Assembly: GCA_024698045.1 (NCBI GenBank)
Contig: JAILRS010000032.1
Span: forward strand, 1 to 63,418
Reading direction: 5' to 3'
Origin: Selenomonadaceae bacterium
GTDB taxonomy: Bacteria > Bacillota > Negativicutes > Selenomonadales > Selenomonadaceae
Length of the DNA stretch: 63,418 nucleotides
In this document: positions 35,862 to 44,502 of the stretch, in pieces
Layout of the letters: the number at the start of each line of letters is the position of its first letter
How positions within the stretch are numbered: the first letter of the stretch is position 1
Made by a program: the position numbers and the translations under genes
The notes under the pieces: model-generated
What the model was told of the DNA's origin: nothing
Seen by the model: only the letters and a program-made list of their open reading frames with translations
Database searches by the model: none

Positions 35862-36803
35862 TTGACTAAAAAAATTTTTTTGACGGCTCTTGTCTGTCTG
35901 ATAAGTTTGGCTATTTTTTCCGTAGCGGATGCAAAAAAATCGGAGTATACGTGGCGACTTGACGGCAATGCTTCGGCGGATTTGCCCAAACATTTTCGAT
36001 TAATGACCGATGATTGGCAAAACACCGTACACGGTAAAGAGCCCACGCGCGACGGACTTGACTACCTTTTCGCCTCGGCAAGCGCACAACCTTCCGAAGC
36101 GGCGATGACTACGCTTTACAAAAAACTGAAAGAAATTGCGCCGTCGGATTACGAAATTTATATCGTCGACCTGCGACAGGAATCTCACGGATTCGCCAAT
36201 TCTTTGCCCGTCAGTTGGCATGCCAAATACAACAACGGCAATGCCAATAAATCCGTCGCCGAAATAATGAAAGACGAGCGAAAGCGTTTGGGAGATACTC
36301 GCGGTACAGAAATTTTCTTTCAAGCATTAGGCAAAGAGGACAGTCAAAATTTGAAATCGATAGCGATTGTGCCGCGTGTCATTCGTACCGAAGAAGATGT
36401 AGCGACGGATGTCGGATTTACATATGTTCGTCTTGCCGCCGCCGATATGCAATTTCCTTCGCCCAATACCGTTGAGGAATTTATGAATTTTGTCGCGACC
36501 GTTCCCGATAATTCTTGGTTACACTTTCATTGTCAGGGCGGACAGGGGCGCACTACAACTTTTTTGGCGATGTATGACATGATGCGCAATCCCGATATTT
36601 CTTTCGAGGATATTTGTAAACGTCAATATCTGTTGGGCGGCACAAATCTTTTGCTGGAACCAGTCGGAGATGATTGGTATTCGACTATGGCGCGCGCTCG
36701 TGCTAAAAAACTTCGGATATTCTACGAATACATGCAGGGTGTTCATTCGAAAGAAGTCGGCTCGTCGTGGAGTCTTTATCTCGAATCCAAACTGAGCGAA
36801 TGA
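35862..36803 (+). CDS. PTP-like cysteine phytase (PhyA family)
   Basis: 313 residues with a signal peptide (1-24, cleavage after ADA). The catalytic P-loop is HCQGGQGRT (223-231: Cys224, Arg230). The Asp loop AAADMQFPS (Asp195) and VDLRQESHGF (102-111) match the Selenomonas ruminantium phytase family, which removes phosphates from inositol hexakisphosphate. The start is TTG 35862, 9 nt after GGAGGGAG; upstream reading-frame residues have no ribosome site and would hide the signal. The PTS gene overlaps its stop by 4 nt. It is a secreted enzyme, in keeping with a plant-fibre gut habitat. Confidence 0.9.
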   Translation: MTKKIFLTALVCLISLAIFSVADAKKSEYTWRLDGNASADLPKHFRLMTDDWQNTVHGKEPTRDGLDYLFASASAQPSEAAMTTLYKKLKEIAPSDYEIYIVDLRQESHGFANSLPVSWHAKYNNGNANKSVAEIMKDERKRLGDTRGTEIFFQALGKEDSQNLKSIAIVPRVIRTEEDVATDVGFTYVRLAAADMQFPSPNTVEEFMNFVATVPDNSWLHFHCQGGQGRTTTFLAMYDMMRNPDISFEDICKRQYLLGGTNLLLEPVGDDWYSTMARARAKKLRIFYEYMQGVHSKEVGSSWSLYLESKLSE

Positions 36804-38188
36804 CCGATAAGGAGATGATTAGTATCAAACAAGAGAAACTTGCCGAAAATATTTTGAAGATTGTGGGCGGCGAAGATTATTCCAACGTGATTCAAGCGAC
36901 GAATTGCATGACGCGTCTAAGAATGCAGTTAAAGGAAAGAAACGGCGAGATGTTAAATGCGCTGAAAAAAATCGACGGAGTACTCGGTGTAAATGTTGAC
37001 GGCGACGAATTACAAGTAATTTTAGGCGCGGGTAAGGCGACGAATATAACTAATGCAGTCAATAAAATTTTGCAGAGCCGCGGCAGTTCCAAAGTCAAAG
37101 AAATAAAAATTGGTGACGCCCAAGCCGTTCATGACGAAATCCGCGCGAAAAATGCCACGCCCATAAAATTATTATTCAAGAAAATTGCAAGTATCTTTAC
37201 GCCGTTAATCCCCGGCTTTATCGCGTGCGGTTTAATCACTGGAATCGTCGGCTTGATGATAAAATTATCGCCCGAGTTGGCGAACGAACAAAGTATCAAA
37301 CTCGCGATGATAGCAGGCAACGCGGTTTTTTGGGGTATGAATTTATTTATCGGAGTGAACGCGGCAAAAGTTTTCGGCGGTTCCCCTATTTTGGGCGGTG
37401 TACTCGCTGTAATCATGATTCACCCGAATTTGGCGGACATAAATCTTTTCGGCGAATCGTTTGTACCGGGACGCGGCGGAGTTATTTCGGTTATCATGGT
37501 CGCGGCTTTCGGCGCATATCTCGAAAAAATTTTGCACAAAATTATTCCCGAAATGTTTGATTTGTTTGTCACGCCGCTGGTTACGATTTTGATAGCCGGA
37601 ACATTGGCAGTATTGATTCTACAACCGATTGGCGGATTTATTTCCGAGGCAATAGGGACGGCGGCGACGACGGCAATACAATCGGGCGGCGCGGTTGTCG
37701 GATTCATTATGGCAGGTGTTTGGCTCCCGTTGGTAATGTTGGGCATTCATCAGGCAATGACGCCGATTCACGTCGATTTAATTTCGCAGTACGGCGTAAC
37801 GATTTTGTTGCCGATATTGGCGATGGCGGGCGCAGGTCAAGTCGGCGCATCTCTTGCCGTTTACTTCAAGACCAAAAATAAATTTCTCAAGAAGACGATA
37901 ATATCGGCGTTACCCGTGGGCATAATGGGAATCGGCGAGCCGCTGATTTACGGCGTGACTTTTCCGCTGTTCAAGCCATTTATCGGCGCGTGTATAGGCG
38001 GAGCATTTGGCGGAGCGATTCAGGCGGCATTTGCGGTCGGCGCGGCTACTTTGGGCATTTCCGGCTTACCTCTTGCCGCCACAACCAATAATATTCCCGT
38101 CTACTTTATCGGGCTTGTCACGGCTTACGTTGTCGGCTTTATCGCCACATGGTTTATCGGTTTCGACGATCCTACCGAAAACAATTGA
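36800..38188 (+). CDS. PTS sugar transporter EIIBC (glucose/glucoside family, MurP/SacP-like)
   Basis: About 462 residues. The EIIB domain comes first, with its phosphorylated cysteine in TNCMTRLRM; the EIIC domain (about 110-460) has about ten spans and the GIGEPLIYGV and GIHQAMTPIH signatures. No EIIA domain is present, as in MurP and SacP, so EIIA must come from elsewhere. The substrate cannot be told from context; MurNAc, sucrose or trehalose are candidates. ATG 36800 overlaps the phytase stop, but AAGGAG (36809-36814) lies inside the frame, 9 nt before an in-frame ATC at 36824, which could be the true start. Confidence 0.85.
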   Translation: MTDKEMISIKQEKLAENILKIVGGEDYSNVIQATNCMTRLRMQLKERNGEMLNALKKIDGVLGVNVDGDELQVILGAGKATNITNAVNKILQSRGSSKVKEIKIGDAQAVHDEIRAKNATPIKLLFKKIASIFTPLIPGFIACGLITGIVGLMIKLSPELANEQSIKLAMIAGNAVFWGMNLFIGVNAAKVFGGSPILGGVLAVIMIHPNLADINLFGESFVPGRGGVISVIMVAAFGAYLEKILHKIIPEMFDLFVTPLVTILIAGTLAVLILQPIGGFISEAIGTAATTAIQSGGAVVGFIMAGVWLPLVMLGIHQAMTPIHVDLISQYGVTILLPILAMAGAGQVGASLAVYFKTKNKFLKKTIISALPVGIMGIGEPLIYGVTFPLFKPFIGACIGGAFGGAIQAAFAVGAATLGISGLPLAATTNNIPVYFIGLVTAYVVGFIATWFIGFDDPTENN

Positions 38189-38196
38189 TAAAAAAT

Positions 38197-38232
38197 TTCC
38201 CTCGACGGCATTTAAAACCGTTGGGGATTATT
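38197..38232 (+). terminator. Terminator of the PTS gene (27-nt repeat copy 1)
   Basis: TCCCTCGACGG pairs with CCGTTGGGGA around ATTTAAAA-type loop sequence, followed by TTATTCTT. 27 nt (38203-38229) are identical to the terminator at 46110-46136. Confidence 0.75.
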
Positions 38233-38248
38233 CTTAAACAAATTCATG

Positions 38249-38277
38249 TTAACAAATCAAATGAAGTGTGATACACT
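38249..38277 (+). promoter_or_regulatory. Promoter of the polysaccharide cassette
   Basis: TTAACA (38249-38254), a 17-nt spacer and TACACT (38272-38277), about 55 nt before gmd. Confidence 0.5.
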
Positions 38278-38336
38278 ATCGTGGTAAAAAAATACGAGTA
38301 CTGTAAATATTTTTATGAATTTCGGAGAAAAATTTT

Positions 38337-39395
38337 ATGTCAAAAATTGCATTTATAACGGGTGTGACAGGTCAAGACGGGTCGTATCTTTCCGAACTGC
38401 TTTTATCCAAAGATTACGAAGTACACGGAATGATTCGCCGCCAAAGTACTAATTGCACACAGCGAATCGAACATATTATTGACAATAAAAATTTTGTTCT
38501 CCATTACGGAGATATGAGCGATTCGCATAATCTGACCGAATTAATCGGGAAAATAAAACCCGATGAAGTTTACAATTTGGCGGCGCAATCTCATGTAGGA
38601 ACGTCCTTTGAAGTGCCCGAATACACGGCGGAAGTCACGGGAGTAGGGACGATAAAATTACTCGAGGCAATTCGTCAAGTCAAACCCGATACAAAATTTT
38701 ATCAGGCATCGACTTCCGAATTATTCGGCGGTATACCCGAAACCGCTCCGCAAAGTGAGAAAACTCCTTTTTATCCCAAAAGTCCGTATGGCGCGGCGAA
38801 ACTTTATTCTTACTGGGTGACCGTCAATTATCGTGAGGCTTATAATATTTTTGCCTGCAACGGAATTTTATTCAATCACGAATCGCCCAGACGCGGCACC
38901 GATTTTGTTACGCGTAAAATCACTACGTCAATCGCCAAAATTATGAACGGCACATTGGATAAAATTTCTCTGGGTAATTTGAATGCCAAACGCGATTGGG
39001 GATTTGCGGGCGATTATGTCGAAGGTATGTGGTTAATCCTGCAAAACGACAAGCCGGATGATTTTGTTTTAGCGACGGGCGAAACACATACCGTACGCGA
39101 ATTTGTCGAGGCGGCTTTTGATGAAGTCGGAATAAAAATCGAATGGCGCGGCACGGGTATTGAGGAAAAAGGTTATTGCGTGAAAACCGGAAAATTACTT
39201 GTTGAGGTCAATCCGAAATTTTTCCGCCCTGCCGAAGTCGATTTGCTTTTGGGTAATCCCTCGAAGGCTGAAAATATTCTCGGTTGGAAACGCAAGACAA
39301 CTTTCAAAGATCTTGTAAAAATGATGGTCGCCGAAGATTTGAGTAATGTTAAACAGAGTTACCCCCCACCGAGGAATTTTCCAGAATTGGGATAA
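38337..39395 (+). CDS. gmd: GDP-mannose 4,6-dehydratase
   Basis: A 352-residue extended SDR that converts GDP-mannose to GDP-4-keto-6-deoxymannose, the first step to GDP-fucose. [14 protein letters not shown] binds NADP, catalytic YGAAK is in [15 protein letters not shown], and [15 protein letters not shown] is the Gmd signature. GGAG lies 8 nt before the ATG. The last ten codons run through a C6 tract and overlap the next gene's frame. It works with fcl (41.7 kb) and manC (43.2 kb). Confidence 0.96.
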   Translation: MSKIAFITGVTGQDGSYLSELLLSKDYEVHGMIRRQSTNCTQRIEHIIDNKNFVLHYGDMSDSHNLTELIGKIKPDEVYNLAAQSHVGTSFEVPEYTAEVTGVGTIKLLEAIRQVKPDTKFYQASTSELFGGIPETAPQSEKTPFYPKSPYGAAKLYSYWVTVNYREAYNIFACNGILFNHESPRRGTDFVTRKITTSIAKIMNGTLDKISLGNLNAKRDWGFAGDYVEGMWLILQNDKPDDFVLATGETHTVREFVEAAFDEVGIKIEWRGTGIEEKGYCVKTGKLLVEVNPKFFRPAEVDLLLGNPSKAENILGWKRKTTFKDLVKMMVAEDLSNVKQSYPPPRNFPELG

Positions 39396-40678
39396 TTGGA
39401 TTGGGATATGTCGGCTTGACTTTAGCTGTTGCGGCGGCTGATTGTGGTTTTGAAGTCTTTGGTATTGAAATTAATCCTGTGATAAAATCTTGTTTAAAAG
39501 AAAACCGCGCTCATTTTTTTGAAACCGGAATGGATGAATTAATTTGTCGTTACAATAATAAAAGGTTTAACTGCGTAGATAAGTTTCCTGTCGATACAAA
39601 ATTTGATGCTTTTATCATTACGGTAGGAACGCCGTTACAGAACGGAAGTAAAAATCCAAATTTCGGCGCGATATCTGCGGCAATAAAATCTATCTCTCAA
39701 GTTTATGACGGCAGTCAATTAGTGATATTACGTTCTACGGTTTCGGTCGGGACTACCAGAAATGTTATAATTCCCTTGTTAACCAAAATGTGTGGTAAGA
39801 GTGAAGTTTTTGTCAGTATGTGTCCCGAAGGGACTATTGAAGGAAAAGCTATTGAAGAACTTAAAAATTTACCTCAAGTCATAAGCGGCAATAATGTAAG
39901 AGCTTTAAAAATGGCTGAAAAAATTTTCTCTCAGATAACCAACCAAATTATAAAAGCCGATAGTTTGGAAGAAGCCGAACTTATAAAATTGTACTGCAAC
40001 ACTTATCGCGATATGAATTTTTCAATCGGAAATGCGTTTTGTCTTGCAGCTCAAACTTTTGGCGTCGACGGAATGAATGTCATAAAACGCGCAAACAAAG
40101 GTTATAAGCGTTCCGCTATTGCTCTGCCCGGTTTCGTTGCAGGTCCTTGCCTGGAAAAAGATGCGTACATTTTGACAAATAATATGGCTGATTGTATCAG
40201 CCGCAAATTTATATTGAATGCTCGTAATGTCAATGAATCTCTTGAAGATGAAGTCGTTGAATGGATTAACAAAAATATCGGTGGTCTCTCAACAGATAAA
40301 TTTATAACCCTATCGGGAATGGCTTTTAAAGGTCGTCCCGAAACTTCAGACTTGCGCGGATCTTCTGCCGTCAATATAGCTTGCAAATTAAATCGCTTGG
40401 GGTACAAGTTAAAGTTACATGACTTTGTAGCCGATATCGATGAAATGACGGCTTTGGGATTCGGTAAAGCTTACGACGATTTAAATAATGCCTGCGAAAA
40501 TTCTGTTGCATTACTTGTGCTCAATAATCATAAATGCTATTCGGAAATTGAGGAGATTGATAATTTAAGTAATGATTCGATTATCCTTGATACTTGGAAT
40601 GTTTGCGACAAACTTTACAAAAGGTATTCCAAAATTTATACGCTGGGAAATATTAAACTTGGAGGTGTCGCAAATTGA
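39386..40678 (+). CDS. Nucleotide-sugar dehydrogenase (UDP-ManNAc/UDP-Glc dehydrogenase family)
   Basis: 430 residues from the proposed ATT start. It oxidises a UDP- or GDP-sugar to a uronic acid in two NAD-linked steps. The Rossmann N-terminus reads [30 protein letters not shown] and the catalytic cysteine in [14 protein letters not shown] (WecC-like) follow. No ATG, GTG or TTG lies upstream of the codon for Leu in GLGYVG (39401), and starting there would remove the first beta strand of the NAD site. ATT 39386 is 9 nt after GAGGAA and restores it. The frame overlaps the end of gmd. From here on the cassette is more AT-rich than the flanks. Confidence 0.88.
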   Translation: MGIIGLGYVGLTLAVAAADCGFEVFGIEINPVIKSCLKENRAHFFETGMDELICRYNNKRFNCVDKFPVDTKFDAFIITVGTPLQNGSKNPNFGAISAAIKSISQVYDGSQLVILRSTVSVGTTRNVIIPLLTKMCGKSEVFVSMCPEGTIEGKAIEELKNLPQVISGNNVRALKMAEKIFSQITNQIIKADSLEEAELIKLYCNTYRDMNFSIGNAFCLAAQTFGVDGMNVIKRANKGYKRSAIALPGFVAGPCLEKDAYILTNNMADCISRKFILNARNVNESLEDEVVEWINKNIGGLSTDKFITLSGMAFKGRPETSDLRGSSAVNIACKLNRLGYKLKLHDFVADIDEMTALGFGKAYDDLNNACENSVALLVLNNHKCYSEIEEIDNLSNDSIILDTWNVCDKLYKRYSKIYTLGNIKLGGVAN

Positions 40679-41676
40679 AGAGATTTATAGTGACGGGCGG
40701 CAGCGGTTTTATAGGTTATCATTTAGCGGAGTATTTATCATCTCAATCTGAAAATGAAGTTACTGTAATCGATAATCACCTGCGCGGAACGGCCGACGAA
40801 ATGTTTAACGAATTAATTGCGCGGAAAAATGTTATCTTCATCAATGAAGACATGACGCAAAAAATTTTTTATGAAAAACTTTCGGGGCATTACGACGGTA
40901 TTTATCATTTGGCGGCTCTTAACGGTACGAAAAATTTTTATAATCGTCCTTATGAAGTCATGAGAATAAATATTTTAACCTTAATGAATATGCTGGAATG
41001 GTGTACGAAAGATAACTGCGGAGCCTTTTTATTCTCGTCTTCATCGGAAACTTATGCGGGAACTTTCAACTCTTTTCTTCCGGAACATCCCGAATTTATT
41101 CCCAGCAGTGAAGATATTCCGTTGACGGTCGATGATGTCATGAATCCTCGTTGGTCATATGGCGGAAGTAAAATTACCGGTGAATTGTTAACTATAAATT
41201 ATTGCCGAACACATGAAGTCCCTTTTAAAATCGTTCGCTATCATAACGTATACGGTATCCGCATGGGTTACGATCATGTTCTGCCGGAATTTTTCAAGCG
41301 CATTTGTGATAAGGTTAATCCGTTTCCGATTTTTGGCGGTCAAGAAACGAGGGCTTTTTGTGCCGTTGAAGATGCAGTAAAAGCAACGGAAGCCGTTATG
41401 ATTCATGACAAATGTACCGGCGAAATAGTTCATATCGGAAACACTTCACAGGAAATTAAAATCATTGATTTATTAAAATTAGTCTTAAAAATCTCCGAGT
41501 TCAATCCTACAATTAAAATCAATCCTGCTCCCGAAGGTTGTGTAATGAGGCGTTGCCCGAATACGGATAAACTTTTTAAATTAACGGGATTCAAAGCTTC
41601 AATTACTTTGGAGGAGGCTTTACCTAAAATGTATGAGTGGTACAAAAAAGTTTATTCTAAATCCAATGTTAATTAA
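40675..41676 (+). CDS. NAD-dependent sugar epimerase/dehydratase
   Basis: A 333-residue extended SDR with the cofactor site TGGSGFIGYHLAEYL, FSSSSETYAG, and the catalytic pair in WSYGGSKITGE. Its substrate is a nucleotide sugar: it could be an epimerase or a UDP-glucuronate decarboxylase acting after the dehydrogenase, but the sequence alone does not decide. It starts with TTG 40675, 7 nt after GGAGGTG, overlapping the preceding stop (TTGA). Confidence 0.85.
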   Translation: MKRFIVTGGSGFIGYHLAEYLSSQSENEVTVIDNHLRGTADEMFNELIARKNVIFINEDMTQKIFYEKLSGHYDGIYHLAALNGTKNFYNRPYEVMRINILTLMNMLEWCTKDNCGAFLFSSSSETYAGTFNSFLPEHPEFIPSSEDIPLTVDDVMNPRWSYGGSKITGELLTINYCRTHEVPFKIVRYHNVYGIRMGYDHVLPEFFKRICDKVNPFPIFGGQETRAFCAVEDAVKATEAVMIHDKCTGEIVHIGNTSQEIKIIDLLKLVLKISEFNPTIKINPAPEGCVMRRCPNTDKLFKLTGFKASITLEEALPKMYEWYKKVYSKSNVN

Positions 41677-41706
41677 TTATAAACGGACTTAACGGGAGAA
41701 TTATTT

Positions 41707-42639
41707 ATGGAACAAGATGCGAAAATTTATGTAGCGGGTCATCGGGGAATGGTCGGATCTGCTATCGTACGCGAATTGAATCGGCAAGGATATAAAAATA
41801 TTGTCGTTCGTACACATTCGGAACTAGATTTGACGCGTCAATCGGAAGTCGAGAAATTTTTTGCGGAAGAAAAACCGGAATATGTATTTTTAGCGGCGGC
41901 GAAGGTCGGCGGAATCATGGCAAATACCGAATCGCCGGCTGATTTCATGTACGAGAATATGGCACTTGAAATGAATGTGATTCATTCCGCGTGGAAAAAC
42001 GATTGCAAAAAATTATTGTTTCTCGGGTCGTCGTGTATTTACCCGAAATTTGCGCCGCAACCTATGAAAGAAAGTTGCTTACTCACTTCCGAACTTGAAC
42101 CTACAAATGAAGCTTATGCGCTTGCAAAAATTTCAGGCTTAAAATATTGCGAATACCTCAATCGCCAATACAACACGAATTTTATTTCGGTTATGCCTAC
42201 CAATCTTTACGGATTAAATGATAATTATCATCCTACGCGCAGTCATGTTTTGCCCGCGCTTATTCGTCGTTTTCACGAAGCTAAAATTGAAAATAAAACG
42301 TCCGTGACTTGTTGGGGCAACGGCAGTCCTTTCCGTGAATTTCTTTACGTTGACGATTTGGCAAATCTTTGTGTCTTTCTCATGAACAATTACAGCGGTA
42401 ACGAAACCGTCAACGCAGGTACCGGCAAAGAAATTTCGATAAAAAAATTGACGGAGCTTGTTGCTCAAATTATCGGATACGAAGGCGAAATTTTATGGGA
42501 TACTTCAAAGCCGAACGGCACGCCCAGAAAATTACTTGATGTATCGAAAGCCGAGTTGCTCGGATGGAAATATAAAACCGAATTGGCTGACGGTATAAGA
42601 ATTACTTACGAAGATTTTAAGAGGAATTTTATAAAATGA
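41707..42639 (+). CDS. fcl: GDP-L-fucose synthase
   Basis: 310 residues. It epimerises and reduces the Gmd product to GDP-L-fucose with NADPH. It has [15 protein letters not shown], the KVGGI.AN segment, [14 protein letters not shown], catalytic [19 protein letters not shown], and [27 protein letters not shown], all hallmarks of Fcl/WcaG. GGGAGA lies upstream of the ATG. The next gene overlaps by 4 nt. Confidence 0.96.
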   Translation: MEQDAKIYVAGHRGMVGSAIVRELNRQGYKNIVVRTHSELDLTRQSEVEKFFAEEKPEYVFLAAAKVGGIMANTESPADFMYENMALEMNVIHSAWKNDCKKLLFLGSSCIYPKFAPQPMKESCLLTSELEPTNEAYALAKISGLKYCEYLNRQYNTNFISVMPTNLYGLNDNYHPTRSHVLPALIRRFHEAKIENKTSVTCWGNGSPFREFLYVDDLANLCVFLMNNYSGNETVNAGTGKEISIKKLTELVAQIIGYEGEILWDTSKPNGTPRKLLDVSKAELLGWKYKTELADGIRITYEDFKRNFIK

Positions 42640-43175
42640 AATTGCATATTGGTTGCGGTGAAAAATTTTTACCCGGATATACGCATGTCGATGCCAGAAG
42701 ATTTCCCCATGTCGATTATGTTACCGATAAATTAGATAATCTTCCAATGTTTGAAGATAAATCTGCAGACGAAATTTATGCCTGTCATATTCTTGAGCAT
42801 TTTACTCGTTCCGATATAAAAACAGGTGGGGTATTAAAAGAATGGTATAGGATTTTGAAAGTCGGAGGAATTTTAAGAATTGCTGTCCCTGATTTTGAAG
42901 CTATTGTGGAAGAATATTTGTCGACGAAAAATCTTGAATCGGTTATGGGACTTCTGTACGGCGGACAAAATTATGAATACAATTTCCATTACCAAACTTA
43001 TGACTTCAATCGTTTAGAATATTTATTGAAACATTCGGGCTTTTTAAAAGTTGCGCGTTATGATTGGCGTGATTTTCTTCCCGAAGGTTATGACGATTAC
43101 AGTCGTTCTTATCTTCCTCATATGGATTTTGAACACGGAAGATTAATGAGCTTGAATGTTATTGCAACAAAATAA
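42636..43175 (+). CDS. SAM-dependent methyltransferase
   Basis: 179 residues. [17 protein letters not shown] is a short form of methyltransferase motif [12 protein letters not shown] follows, and LRIAVPDFE is the post-II segment. It belongs to the group of small methyltransferases common in polysaccharide clusters, so it may methylate a sugar of the product. The ATGA overlap with fcl shows coupling. The acceptor is unknown. Confidence 0.8.
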   Translation: MKLHIGCGEKFLPGYTHVDARRFPHVDYVTDKLDNLPMFEDKSADEIYACHILEHFTRSDIKTGGVLKEWYRILKVGGILRIAVPDFEAIVEEYLSTKNLESVMGLLYGGQNYEYNFHYQTYDFNRLEYLLKHSGFLKVARYDWRDFLPEGYDDYSRSYLPHMDFEHGRLMSLNVIATK

Positions 43176-43199
43176 GTTAAGGAGTTAATCACCGGATTA

Positions 43200-44498
43200 A
43201 TGCAAATAATTTTACTGTCGGGCGGCAGCGGAAAAAGACTGTGGCCGCTCTCAAATGAAATTCGCTCGAAACAATTCATAAAAATTTTTGAGACAAATAC
43301 CGGTCACGAATCAATGTTACAACGCGTTTTGAAACAGATTTACAAAGTGTTACCGCAAGCCGAATTAACAGTCTCCACATCTGAAACACAGAAGAAAATT
43401 TTAAGAAAGTACGTAGGTTGCGACGTCGGTATTTCGGTTGAACCTTGTCGCCGAAACACTTTTCCCGCAATAGCTTTAACAGCCGCGTACTTACATGAAG
43501 TAAAAAAAATCAATGAGGAAGAACCGATAGTAATTTGTCCTGTCGATCCTTACGTTAACGATGATTATTTTGCTACATTCAAGAAAATGGCAGATTTGGT
43601 TGACGAAGCGAATTTAGTTTTGATGGGAATCGCGCCGACTTACCCGAGCGAAAAATATGGTTATATTATTCCGTCGTCAAAAGAAAATGTCAGTACGGTT
43701 TTGGAATTTAAAGAAAAACCAAATGCTCAAAAGGCAAGCGATTACATTAAGCGCGGCGGATTGTGGAACGGCGGAGTGTTTGCCTGTAAACTTTCGTACA
43801 TACTTGAAAAGTCCCGTGAAAATTTTAAAACGGATTCCTACTCCGAGCTTCTGAAAATTTATTCCGAGTTGCCAAATATCTCGATTGATTATGCGGTTGT
43901 AGAGCACGAACAAGATGTTAAAGTCGTTCGTTACTCCGGCGATTGGAAAGATGTCGGAACGTGGAACACTTTAACCGAAGTAATGTCAGAACAAAGTATC
44001 GGCAAAGTTTATTTTGATAAAGCTTGCGAAAATTCTCATGTGATAAATGAAACGGATATGCCGATTATCGCGATGGGATTAAAAAATATAGTTGTTGCTG
44101 CCGGTTCCGACGGAATTTTAGTTGCCGATAAAGTTCAATCCAGTTACATCAAACCTTTGGCGGAAAATATTCATGAAGAAATTCGTTACGCGGAAAAATC
44201 TTGGGGCACTTATCAAGTTATCGACATAGGCAAAGAAAGTTTAACGATAAAAGTTATTTTGACTGCCGGTAATAAAATGAATTATCACAGTCACAATTAC
44301 CGCGATGAAGTTTGGAATTTTGTCGAGGGTTCGGGTCGGGTTAATCTCAACGGCGAAATAAAATCCGTGAGGGCAGGAGATATTGTCAAAATTCCTGCCG
44401 GCGTTAAACATACTGTCTTTGCCGAAACAAATTTAAAAATTATTGAAGTTCAAATCGGCAAAGATATCACTGTCGAAGATAAAATTTTATGGAGTTGA
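43200..44498 (+). CDS. manC: Mannose-1-phosphate guanylyltransferase (with cupin PMI domain)
   Basis: 432 residues. The N-terminal nucleotidyltransferase has LSGGSGKRLWPLSNE and the FKEKP and NGGVF segments. The C-terminal cupin has GNKMNYHSHNYRDEVWNFVEGSGRV, the type II phosphomannose isomerase/ManC domain. It makes GDP-mannose, the substrate of Gmd. AAGGAG lies 15 nt before ATG 43200, with TTAATC and GATTAA forming a small hairpin between them. Confidence 0.95.
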   Translation: MQIILLSGGSGKRLWPLSNEIRSKQFIKIFETNTGHESMLQRVLKQIYKVLPQAELTVSTSETQKKILRKYVGCDVGISVEPCRRNTFPAIALTAAYLHEVKKINEEEPIVICPVDPYVNDDYFATFKKMADLVDEANLVLMGIAPTYPSEKYGYIIPSSKENVSTVLEFKEKPNAQKASDYIKRGGLWNGGVFACKLSYILEKSRENFKTDSYSELLKIYSELPNISIDYAVVEHEQDVKVVRYSGDWKDVGTWNTLTEVMSEQSIGKVYFDKACENSHVINETDMPIIAMGLKNIVVAAGSDGILVADKVQSSYIKPLAENIHEEIRYAEKSWGTYQVIDIGKESLTIKVILTAGNKMNYHSHNYRDEVWNFVEGSGRVNLNGEIKSVRAGDIVKIPAGVKHTVFAETNLKIIEVQIGKDITVEDKILWS

Positions 44499-44502
44499 TA
44501 CG

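Noticed and set aside
43180..43205. Small TTAATC/GATTAA hairpin between ribosome site and ATG of manC as a further bridging leader
   Set aside because: Bridging would leave almost no space between AAGGAG and ATG, and the stem is short and AT-only, so it does not fit the pattern well.
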